The position numbers and the translations under genes are program-made. This document shows positions 7,853 through 12,949 of a DNA stretch of 12,949 bases, piece by piece. Source of the stretch: Firmicutes bacterium UBA4795. Lineage in GTDB: Bacteria; Bacillota; Desulfotomaculia; Desulfotomaculales; Nap2-2B. Position 1 is the first letter of the stretch. Every line of letters starts with the position of its first letter. A model generated the notes under the pieces. It did no database searches. It was not told where the DNA came from and saw only the letters and a program-made list of their open reading frames with translations. The stretch spans positions 1 through 12,949 of the forward strand of contig DHGP01000039.1 of NCBI GenBank assembly GCA_002402825.1. The letters are read 5' to 3'.

Positions 7853-7882
7853 TAATTCGTAAAGGAGTTAGGTGAAAGTTAA

Positions 7883-8866
7883 ATGGAAAAGGAAAGAATT
7901 TTAAGCGGCATGCGTCCTACCGGCCGGCTTCATATTGGTAATTTACAGGTGCTAGAAAACTGGTGTCGTCTTCAAGATGACTACGACTGTTTTTATTTTG
8001 TAGCAGACTGGCACGCTTTAACCACGGCCTATGACGATACCTTAAATATAAAAAATAATATCCGGGAGATGATTGCGGACTGGCTGGCCATAGGCATTGA
8101 TCCGGCAAAAAGCGTTGTCTTTGTGCAGTCAAAAATTCTTGAACATGCGGAACTCCACTTACTTTTTTCTATGTTTGTTCCTTTAAGCTGGCTGGAAAGA
8201 GTTCCTACTTATAAGGACCAGGTGCAGCAGTTTAAAGAACAGGGTAAAGATATTATGACTTATGGCTTCCTGGGCTATCCTTTATTGCAGGCGGCAGATA
8301 TTCTTATTTACCGGGCAAACGCGGTACCGGTAGGGGAAGACCAGTTGCCGCACGTGGAAATGTGCCGGGAAGTGGCCCGCCGTTTTAACTTTATTTACCA
8401 ACGTGTTTTTCCTGAACCGCGCGCCGAACTGGCCAGAATTCCTTTACTGCCGGGAATTGACGGGCGAAAAATGAGTAAAAGTTACGATAATGAAATTGGG
8501 CTAACCGCGGATACAGAAGAAATTAAACGGCGGGTAAACGCCATGATTACCGATCCGGCCCGCATCCATAAAACAGACTTGGGTCATCCGGAAGTATGTG
8601 TGGCGCACAAATACCATGAAATTTATAATTTAAAGCAACTGGCGGATATTGAGGAAAAATGCCGGGCCGGAAAAATAGGTTGTGTCGCCTGCAAAAAAGA
8701 ATTAATGGTAACTTTAGATGCTTTGCTTACCCCTATCCGGGAGCGAAAGCAAAAAATTTTAAGTCGTCCCGGCTACATTGATGAAGTACTGCAGGAAGGC
8801 ATAAAAACAGCCCGTCATGAAGCGGCTAAAACTATGATTTTGGTTCGGGAAGCTATGTGCATCTAG
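7883..8866 (+). CDS. trpS: Tryptophanyl-tRNA synthetase
   Basis: This class I aminoacyl-tRNA synthetase charges tRNA-Trp with tryptophan using ATP, in the cytoplasm. At 327 residues it matches the usual bacterial length. The first ATP-binding signature reads GRLHIGN (HIGN at 17-20) and the second is a canonical KMSKS at 196-200. The Rossmann-fold core between them includes DWHALTT and the YPLLQAADIL segment that forms part of the tryptophan pocket in this family. The start is ATG with AGGTGA 7 nt upstream and a second site (AAAGGAG) further back. Its leader is only 53 nt, so no T-box riboswitch, a common trpS control in Firmicutes, fits here; expression probably follows the operon. Confidence 0.97.
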   Translation: MEKERILSGMRPTGRLHIGNLQVLENWCRLQDDYDCFYFVADWHALTTAYDDTLNIKNNIREMIADWLAIGIDPAKSVVFVQSKILEHAELHLLFSMFVPLSWLERVPTYKDQVQQFKEQGKDIMTYGFLGYPLLQAADILIYRANAVPVGEDQLPHVEMCREVARRFNFIYQRVFPEPRAELARIPLLPGIDGRKMSKSYDNEIGLTADTEEIKRRVNAMITDPARIHKTDLGHPEVCVAHKYHEIYNLKQLADIEEKCRAGKIGCVACKKELMVTLDALLTPIRERKQKILSRPGYIDEVLQEGIKTARHEAAKTMILVREAMCI

Positions 8867-8921
8867 TAACATTTAGCAAGCAGCTTTTACGAAAGACAAA
8901 ATCGAGAAAGGAAAAAAGTTA

Positions 8922-9800
8922 TTGCAACTAAAAAAATTTCCTCTTTTTTATTTGGCTTTAGGGATCATTATATCAGGTTTAACGTTGGCGTTTCCTTTTT
9001 ATTTTAAAGGACAAGATTTAGCGTTAGTAAAAAAACCATTTTTTCAGGATACGTTGACCGAAAAAGAAGAAAAGGACTCAAGGGTAATAGTTTTAACTTA
9101 CCATGATTTAATAAATGGCAAACCAATAAATGGTTCCCAGTTAAACACCGCCGACTTTAAAGCTCATATTGACTATCTTTACTATAATAATTACCGTACC
9201 CTATCTTTAGCGGAATTTTTATTCTACTACCAGCAGAAAAAATTCCCTCCCCGAAGCATTTTACTTACCTTTGACGATGGATATGAATCCTTTTACTACC
9301 GGGCTTACCCCATTTTAAAACACTACGGTTTTAAAGCGGTTATTTTTCCGGTGGTAGGTTATACGCCAGAGTTACAGCGACGTCATCTTTGGGTTAAGCA
9401 TATGAGTTTTAACCAGATCAGATTTATGATTAAAGAAAGTGGCTTGATTGATGTTGGGGCCCATACCTTTGATTTACATTATAAAGAAAACAAAAAGCCG
9501 GCTTTATACCAACAAAAAGGGGAAGGCCCGGAGGATTACCAGACTAGATTGACTAAAGATTTAAGAATGGCCAAGGACCTTTTAGAATTAGAAACCGATC
9601 ACCAGATAATTGCCCTTTCCTGGCCTTTTGGGAAAACAAACGGTCTGGCCAATGAGGTAGCGTTATCCCTGGGTTACCGGCTTTTATTTACCACCCGCCC
9701 GGCGCCGGTAACCCCTGAAACTCCACTTGACAAAATTCCCCGTTATTTAATTGATAATGGTTCCCTGGGAGACTTAAAGAGAATTTTAAACGCCGATTGA
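8922..9800 (+). CDS. Membrane-anchored polysaccharide deacetylase (NodB family, CE4)
   Basis: A 292-residue exported protein. Residues 1-5 include two lysines and are followed by one hydrophobic segment (about 6-28) with no clear cleavage site, so it is probably anchored in the membrane with the enzyme outside. The NodB domain (about 54-280) has the VLTYHD opening, the metal/catalytic TFDDG motif (116-120), the HTFDLH motif giving H181 and H186, and a SWPFG segment (233-237). Metal-binding Asp and both His are present, so it should remove acetyl groups from an N-acetylated glycan. Peptidoglycan or an exopolysaccharide is likely; the TYHD opening resembles PgaB/IcaB-type deacetylases more than spore PdaA. 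The start is TTG, about 10 nt after AAAGG. It lies 55 nt after trpS and is probably the last gene of the operon. Confidence 0.88.
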   Translation: MQLKKFPLFYLALGIIISGLTLAFPFYFKGQDLALVKKPFFQDTLTEKEEKDSRVIVLTYHDLINGKPINGSQLNTADFKAHIDYLYYNNYRTLSLAEFLFYYQQKKFPPRSILLTFDDGYESFYYRAYPILKHYGFKAVIFPVVGYTPELQRRHLWVKHMSFNQIRFMIKESGLIDVGAHTFDLHYKENKKPALYQQKGEGPEDYQTRLTKDLRMAKDLLELETDHQIIALSWPFGKTNGLANEVALSLGYRLLFTTRPAPVTPETPLDKIPRYLIDNGSLGDLKRILNAD

Positions 9801-9831
9801 AAAGCTCAAGTTCCTAAAAGCGGCGTTTAAA
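9785..9831 (+). repeat. Perfect 11-bp inverted repeat at the deacetylase gene end
   Basis: TTTAAACGCCG (9785-9795) and CGGCGTTTAAA (9821-9831) are perfect complements around a 25-nt loop that contains the TGA stop. There is also an alternative pairing, CCGATT (9793-9798) with AATCGG (9830-9835). The 3' arm has only three T and the next T-run (9847-9853) is 15 nt away, so this is at best a weak terminator. It may mark the operon end. Confidence 0.6.
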
Positions 9832-9930
9832 TCGGTAGCAGAACTTAATTTTTTTGAATTATACCATATCTTAGTGGAGGAAGGAAGCTTTTATGAAGCT
9901 AAAGCAATAACCATATTATTTTATATATTA

Positions 9931-9980
9931 TTTACAAAACTTTTACATTTCATTTAAAAAGATGATAAACATTATTTAAA
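9931..9980 (+). promoter_or_regulatory. Five TTTAMA-like hexamers at 11-bp spacing, candidate OmpR/PhoB-type operator
   Basis: Hexamers start at 9931 (TTTACA), 9942 (TTTACA), 9953 (TTTAAA), 9964 (GATAAA) and 9975 (TTTAAA), exactly 11 bp apart, one helical turn. Direct repeats with this pitch are how OmpR/PhoB-family regulators bind; Bacillus PhoP uses TT(A/C/T)ACA-type hexamers with 5-bp gaps. A possible -10 (TAAAAT, 9990-9995) follows the last hexamer by 9 bp, which fits activator sites ending near -22. The region is very AT-rich, so some matches could be chance. It lies 84 nt before the small secreted-protein gene. Confidence 0.45.
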
Positions 9981-10046
9981 ATCTACAATTAAAATTATCA
10001 GTGAGGATTTAAAATTTCATATATCAAGTATCAAACGCATTTTTGG

Positions 10047-10057
10047 AAAGGAGGTGA
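10047..10057 (+). promoter_or_regulatory. Consensus ribosome binding site of the small secreted-protein gene
   Basis: AAAGGAGGTGA is complementary to nearly the whole anti-Shine-Dalgarno sequence and ends 6 nt before ATG at 10064. It is the strongest site in the window and implies high translation of the small basic protein. Confidence 0.9.
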
Positions 10058-10063
10058 AAAAGA

Positions 10064-10396
10064 ATGAATTTAAAGGAAATGTTTCTTAAGGGTATAGGAG
10101 CATTTTTACTGACAGCTTTTATAGCGGTTAGTCCATTTGGAGCAATAGCAGGAGCAAAGACAGCGCCAGTAAAACCACCAAGCGCAGTTACAAAACAGGG
10201 GGCAATTCCTGCTCAGCCGGCCCAACCAAAAGTGGGAGTAAAAAAAGCAACACCTGCAGTGCCGCCAGCAAAGGCTGTGACAAAGCGGGTTCCAATCAAG
10301 AAACATGTAAAAAAGTCGGTTCCAATCAAGAAACATGTAAAAAAGTCGGTTCCAATCAAGAAACCATTAGCGAAAGCAGGAAAGAAAACACTATAA
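10064..10396 (+). CDS. Small secreted, highly basic Ala/Pro/Lys repeat protein
   Basis: A 110-residue protein of no family I recognise. Residues 1-30 form a classic signal peptide: K4 and K9, a hydrophobic core, and a likely signal peptidase I cut near AIAGA-KT (about residue 31). The mature part has no Cys, Trp or Tyr and is almost all Ala, Pro, Lys and Val. About residues 32-74 are Pro/Ala-rich, and 75-106 consist of a 10-residue repeat, (R/S)VPIKKHVKK twice and then the diverged SVPIKKPLAK, ending in a basic tail. Predicted charge is strongly positive and the chain is probably disordered. It resembles histone H1-like or cell-wall-binding basic tails in composition only. It has a perfect ribosome site and its own terminator. 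The two-component system starts 183 nt downstream. A role in binding anionic envelope polymers, or as an antimicrobial or matrix peptide, is inference only. Confidence 0.8.
   Translation: MNLKEMFLKGIGAFLLTAFIAVSPFGAIAGAKTAPVKPPSAVTKQGAIPAQPAQPKVGVKKATPAVPPAKAVTKRVPIKKHVKKSVPIKKHVKKSVPIKKPLAKAGKKTL
10288..10364 (+). repeat. 30-bp in-frame tandem repeat, 2.6 copies
   Basis: The unit at 10288-10317 recurs without a base change at 10318-10347, and its first 17 bases recur at 10348-10364. The 30-bp period keeps the frame and encodes the VPIKKHVKK decapeptide repeat. Identity at silent positions implies a recent duplication, so copy number may vary between strains. Confidence 0.95.
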
Positions 10397-10431
10397 TCAA
10401 TAAAAATTCAATCAGGCAGGTAGAATATGTA

Positions 10432-10456
10432 GCGGGCTAATAAGCCCGCCCTTTTT
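10432..10456 (+). terminator. Rho-independent terminator after the small secreted-protein gene
   Basis: GCGGGCT (10432-10438) pairs perfectly with AGCCCGC (10443-10449) around the loop AATA. Two C and five T (10452-10456) follow. It lies 36 nt after the stop and separates the small gene from the response regulator, which therefore needs its own promoter. Confidence 0.9.
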
Positions 10457-10460
10457 ATAC

Positions 10461-10485
10461 TTTACCGGAATGAACATCCGGTAAA
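10461..10485. promoter_or_regulatory. Perfect 9-bp inverted repeat upstream of the response regulator
   Basis: TTTACCGGA (10461-10469) and TCCGGTAAA (10477-10485) are perfect complements around ATGAACA. No T-run follows on either strand, so it is not an intrinsic terminator. Its position, about 70 bp before the response regulator -10, suits an operator or an RNA hairpin. The arms begin with TTTACC, close to the TTTACA hexamers upstream of the small gene. Confidence 0.5.
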
Positions 10486-10547
10486 AAGTGTATTAAAGAT
10501 ATTTACAAAGGTAATTATATTTGGCAACTCCCATTTCTTTTTAAAAA

Positions 10548-10556
10548 TGCTATAAT
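10548..10556 (+). promoter_or_regulatory. Extended -10 promoter of the two-component operon
   Basis: TGCTATAAT (10548-10556) is a perfect extended -10 element. At 17-bp spacing the -35 position (10528-10533) does not resemble TTGACA, which is compatible with activator dependence. A TTTACA at 10502-10507 lies near -60. Transcription would start near 10563, giving a leader of only about 17 nt that begins almost at the ribosome site. Confidence 0.7.
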
Positions 10557-10579
10557 AACTTTCGGAAGGAGATTTTATT

Positions 10580-11299
10580 ATGCATTCCGATCCTTCAACC
10601 ATTTTAATAGTAGAGGATGACCAGAACATTACAGAACTTATCCGCCTATATCTTGAGGGTCAGGGATATTGCATTATGACTGCGACCAACGGTATAGATG
10701 CACTTAAGATTCTTACATCAAAGGAAAATGTTATTGACATGGTAATTTTAGACTTGATGCTTCCTGGAATAGACGGCTGGGAAGTCTGTTACCGGCTCCG
10801 GCAGCACTCTTCTTTGCCGGTAATTATCTTAACAGCAAAAGTAGAATTGCCAGACAAGCTACATGGTTTTAGCTTGGGTGCAGATGATTATATAGTAAAA
10901 CCGTTTGATCCCTTAGAGCTTGTGGCACGGGTGAAAGCAGTTCTGCACCGGGCGAAAGATAAATCACAGCGAGTAGGAGATAAACCACAGCGAGTGGAGT
11001 TACCTGAACTGATTATTGATCTTACCAGTTATACTGTTAAGGCAGCAGGAGAAACCATAGAATTTACCTCAAAAGAGATAGAGTTCCTATATTTCTTAGC
11101 TTCTCATCCCAACCGTGTTTTTAGCCGCGAATTCCTTCTGCAACAGCTATGGGGATTCGATTTTTTAGGAAATACCCGTACAGTGGACGTATACGTTAAC
11201 CGCTTGCGTAAAAAACTTGAGCGATTTTCAAAAGCGTGGCATATAAAAACAGTTTGGGATGTAGGGTACAAGTTTGTGCTGGAGGAAAAGGATGCGTAA
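10580..11299 (+). CDS. OmpR/PhoB-family response regulator
   Basis: A 239-residue cytoplasmic DNA-binding regulator. The receiver domain (about 7-121) has the acidic pair D13-D14, phosphoacceptor D58 in VILDLMLPG, T85 and K107 in YIVKPFDP, so every phosphorylation residue is present. The winged-helix domain (about 139-234) has FTSKEIEFLYFLA, the recognition-helix region TVDVYVNRLRKKLE and the GYKF wing typical of OmpR/PhoB proteins. The linker between them (about residues 127-140) contains a duplicated heptapeptide, DKSQRVG then DKPQRVE. The start is ATG with AAGGAG 8 nt upstream. It overlaps the kinase gene by 8 nt, a standard arrangement for a cognate pair. I cannot assign it to a named system such as PhoP, ResD or WalR. 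Confidence 0.95.
   Translation: MHSDPSTILIVEDDQNITELIRLYLEGQGYCIMTATNGIDALKILTSKENVIDMVILDLMLPGIDGWEVCYRLRQHSSLPVIILTAKVELPDKLHGFSLGADDYIVKPFDPLELVARVKAVLHRAKDKSQRVGDKPQRVELPELIIDLTSYTVKAAGETIEFTSKEIEFLYFLASHPNRVFSREFLLQQLWGFDFLGNTRTVDVYVNRLRKKLERFSKAWHIKTVWDVGYKFVLEEKDA
10958..10999 (+). repeat. 21-bp tandem duplication in the response regulator linker
   Basis: Units at 10958-10978 and 10979-10999 match at 17 of 21 positions and encode DKSQRVG and DKPQRVE. The duplication keeps the frame and lengthens the interdomain linker by seven residues. Confidence 0.85.
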
Positions 11300-12689
11300 T
11301 GTTCTAAGTAAAATGCTTATTCTCAATCTTGGAATTACATTTTTTACTATGCTGTTCTTAAGTCTGGTTCTTTTATTACTGTTTTCACATTACTTTTACC
11401 AAAAAAATGAGGCTTTTTTAGAAGAAACTGTTCAGGAAGCAAAAAGTTTAATAATAAAATATCAGCGGAAGGAAATTAAAGAAAATAGTTTTAAACGAGG
11501 AATGGAACTCATCGACCGCATAGAAGGAATTCATTTCTACGTTCTTGATGCAAGTGGCAAAATTCTGTTTGAAACTATAGCAGAAAATAAATATGCCCCG
11601 ACAGAGGATGTTTTAAATGATATAATGCAAAATACTAAGGGTGGGAAAATGTTTACTGCCGTATTTTCTGATCCGAAGAAACCCTCCCTAGATATTTTAG
11701 TATCATCTGTAAATGTTCCTGGAGGTACGGTCCTAGGGTACTATCTGGTGGCAGATATTATGGAGCCTTTCAGAGAAAGTTTCCGCTTGATTTGGATGAC
11801 AGTGGTAGGAGCTTTCGTCATTACAATTATTCCTACCTATTTTGTTTCACGACATTTTACCCGCCCCCTGATGGAAATGAGCCGGGCTGCGTACAAGATT
11901 GAGCAGGGCGACTTTGGAGTGAGAGTTAATCTTGTGCGCCATGATGAAATCGGACGGCTTGCTCAGGCCTTAAATTCAATGGCCAGTCAGCTTGAGAACA
12001 TAGAAAAAGAACGTCATGACTTTTTGGCTACTGTTTCACATGAGCTACGAACACCTCTCACGTCAATTCGTGGGTTTGTTCAAGGAATACTCGATGGCGC
12101 TATTCCTTTAGCAAACCAGGCTGTTTACCTTGCACGGGTATATAAAGAAACCAGCCGCTTAAGCCATATTGTGGACGATCTCCTTACCTTCGCCCGGTTA
12201 CGTAGTGAACGCTTCAATTTTAACTGGGAGGAAGCGGACCCTGTTGAAGCTCTTACGGCATCAGTGGAAATTCTTTCTCCTTTGGCTGCCGAAAAAAGAA
12301 TCGCTCTTAATTTTTCTGTTAAAGGAGAAAATCAAATCATTTATGCCGATATTGGCCGTATCATGCAGGTCTTTATAAATGTAATTGAGAATGCAATAAA
12401 ATTTTCTCCAGAAGATAAGGAAATTATTATAGATGCCAAGTGGCAACCATCAGGCTTTTTGGTGCGAATAATGGATGAAGGTCATGGAATACCACCCGAG
12501 GAACTGCCATATATTTTTGACCGGTTTTATGCAGGCAGTTTTTCATCTGAACGAGAATATCCGAGCATAGGGCTTGGTTTGGCGATTTGCAGGCTTCTGG
12601 TAAAAAAGCATGGAGGAGAAATAACTGTCAGTAACCGGCCAGAAGGGGGTTGTGAATTTGTTATTTTCTTGCCTAAAAGAAGAACTTAA
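11292..12689 (+). CDS. Membrane sensor histidine kinase (HAMP, HisKA, HATPase_c)
   Basis: A 465-residue inner-membrane sensor kinase and likely partner of the response regulator. Two membrane segments (about 9-32 and 165-186) flank an extracellular domain of about 130 residues (33-164), with the HFYVLDASGKILFET pattern seen in PAS/Cache-like sensor folds. A HAMP domain follows (about 187-240), then HisKA with phosphoacceptor H250 in ATVSHELRTPLT. The ATPase domain has N367 in ENAIK, the DEGHGI G1 box (D395, G397, G399) and GLGLAIC (G2), so it should be active. The start is ATG with GGAGG 6 nt upstream; a TTG 18 nt earlier lacks a suitable ribosome site. The ligand is unknown, and a basic secreted protein or envelope condition near the membrane would be a reasonable guess. 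Confidence 0.95.
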   Translation: MRNVLSKMLILNLGITFFTMLFLSLVLLLLFSHYFYQKNEAFLEETVQEAKSLIIKYQRKEIKENSFKRGMELIDRIEGIHFYVLDASGKILFETIAENKYAPTEDVLNDIMQNTKGGKMFTAVFSDPKKPSLDILVSSVNVPGGTVLGYYLVADIMEPFRESFRLIWMTVVGAFVITIIPTYFVSRHFTRPLMEMSRAAYKIEQGDFGVRVNLVRHDEIGRLAQALNSMASQLENIEKERHDFLATVSHELRTPLTSIRGFVQGILDGAIPLANQAVYLARVYKETSRLSHIVDDLLTFARLRSERFNFNWEEADPVEALTASVEILSPLAAEKRIALNFSVKGENQIIYADIGRIMQVFINVIENAIKFSPEDKEIIIDAKWQPSGFLVRIMDEGHGIPPEELPYIFDRFYAGSFSSEREYPSIGLGLAICRLLVKKHGGEITVSNRPEGGCEFVIFLPKRRT

Positions 12690-12882
12690 CTTAATAGGAG
12701 ATCAAGAATAAAGCAAAAATATGTAAATACTAAAAAGATATTAATAATTGCCTGGAGCACTCAATAAGCTGGCTTATAAAGTGATATGTTAAAATTTTTG
12801 GAATGTTTTGGGTATAGGCTATTTTTTACTATAAAAAATACAGTGATTTTAGAGTGATTTATATGATCGGGGTAAAAATAAT
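12690..12882 (+). promoter_or_regulatory. AT-rich intergenic region with palindrome, weak promoter and direct repeat
   Basis: This 193-bp gap has no clear terminator for the kinase gene. A perfect 9-bp inverted repeat, TATTTTTTA (12820-12828) and TAAAAAATA (12832-12840), is separated by CTA. It covers a possible -10 (TATAAA, 12830-12835) that pairs with TTGGGT (12808-12813) at 16 bp. AGTGATTT occurs at 12842-12849 and again 11 bp later at 12853-12860, a direct repeat placed after the putative start site. A reversed TTTACA hexamer lies at 12722-12727. Confidence 0.4.
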
Positions 12883-12949
12883 ATGACCGATAAAGAAGAA
12901 ACTGTTTCTTGTCAAATTTGTAAAGAACAAAAGAAACCAAACGAAGTCA
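12883..12949 (+). CDS. Start of a gene with an N-terminal CxxC motif (partial, cut by window end)
   Basis: Only 22 codons are visible. The protein begins MTDKEETVSCQICKEQKKPN, with C10 and C13 forming a CxxC pair as in a zinc ribbon or redox site. The start is ATG with a weak GGGGT site about 10 nt upstream. The opening resembles the zinc-binding N-terminus that precedes some DUF1003 membrane proteins, but this is from recall on very little sequence, so the function is left open. Confidence 0.55.
   Translation, partial: MTDKEETVSCQICKEQKKPNEV

Noticed and set aside
9893..9910. Five-codon ORF (MKLKQ) after a GGAGG-like site
   Set aside because: It is too short to judge as a leader peptide. 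No attenuator-type structure follows, and the site may belong to the decayed frame described under findings.
10106..10336. 76-codon open frame opposite the small secreted-protein gene
   Set aside because: Its Cys/Trp/Leu-rich product mirrors the Ala/Pro/Lys repeat on the other strand. The sense frame has a signal peptide, a perfect ribosome site and a terminator.
10288..10364. Possible CRISPR-like repeats
   Set aside because: The 30-bp units are directly adjacent with no spacers and are in frame within a gene.
10461..10485. Second terminator after the small gene
   Set aside because: The 9-bp stem has no T-run on either strand and a good terminator already lies just upstream.
11274..11291. 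TTG start for the histidine kinase six codons earlier
   Set aside because: The TTG has no ribosome site, whereas ATG at 11292 has GGAGG at the right distance.

Overview
The window looks like chromosome of a low-to-mid GC Firmicute of the Clostridia type. A Carboxydothermus/Peptococcaceae-like anaerobe is my guess, not a demonstrated assignment. Reasons are the strong AGGAGG-type ribosome binding sites, frequent TTG and GTG starts, compact operons with short overlaps, and a lysA / CBS-type tRNA nucleotidyltransferase / M50 protease / trpS gene order of the kind I associate with that group. No rRNA, tRNA, CRISPR array, IS element or phage gene was seen.

Left arm (42-2885, minus strand): a three-gene operon reads leftwards from a good sigma-A-type promoter (TTGACA, 17 bp, TATATT; 2857-2885). 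It encodes a TPR protein with an exact 40-residue period, a DUF4037 protein with a nucleotidyltransferase-like signature, and a protein resembling the zinc-dependent phospholipase C family. None has an assigned pathway. A 316-bp divergent intergenic region separates this operon from the right-hand genes and holds promoters for both sides. It has no recognisable lysine riboswitch.

Middle (2993-9800, plus strand): a housekeeping cluster. lysA makes lysine. Six bases later comes a 919-residue fusion of DHH/DHHA1 phosphoesterase, CBS pair and class II tRNA nucleotidyltransferase. A short site-2-type membrane metalloprotease overlaps it by 8 nt, then trpS, then a membrane-anchored NodB-type polysaccharide deacetylase. 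The fusion gene's 3' end carries a GC-rich heptamer tandem repeat read as a C-terminal tail.

Right arm (9931-12949, plus strand): a small, strongly translated gene encodes a secreted, very basic Ala/Pro/Lys protein with an internal 10-residue repeat. It is followed by its own terminator and then by an OmpR/PhoB-type response regulator and a membrane histidine kinase that overlap by 8 nt. Upstream of the small gene are five TTTAMA-like hexamers at exact 11-bp spacing. That layout is typical of tandem binding sites for OmpR/PhoB-family regulators such as Bacillus PhoP. A further TTTACA and a perfect 9-bp inverted repeat lie upstream of the regulator gene. The hypothesis most worth testing is that this two-component system controls the cationic exported protein and perhaps itself. 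The window ends inside a gene whose first 22 residues carry a CxxC motif.
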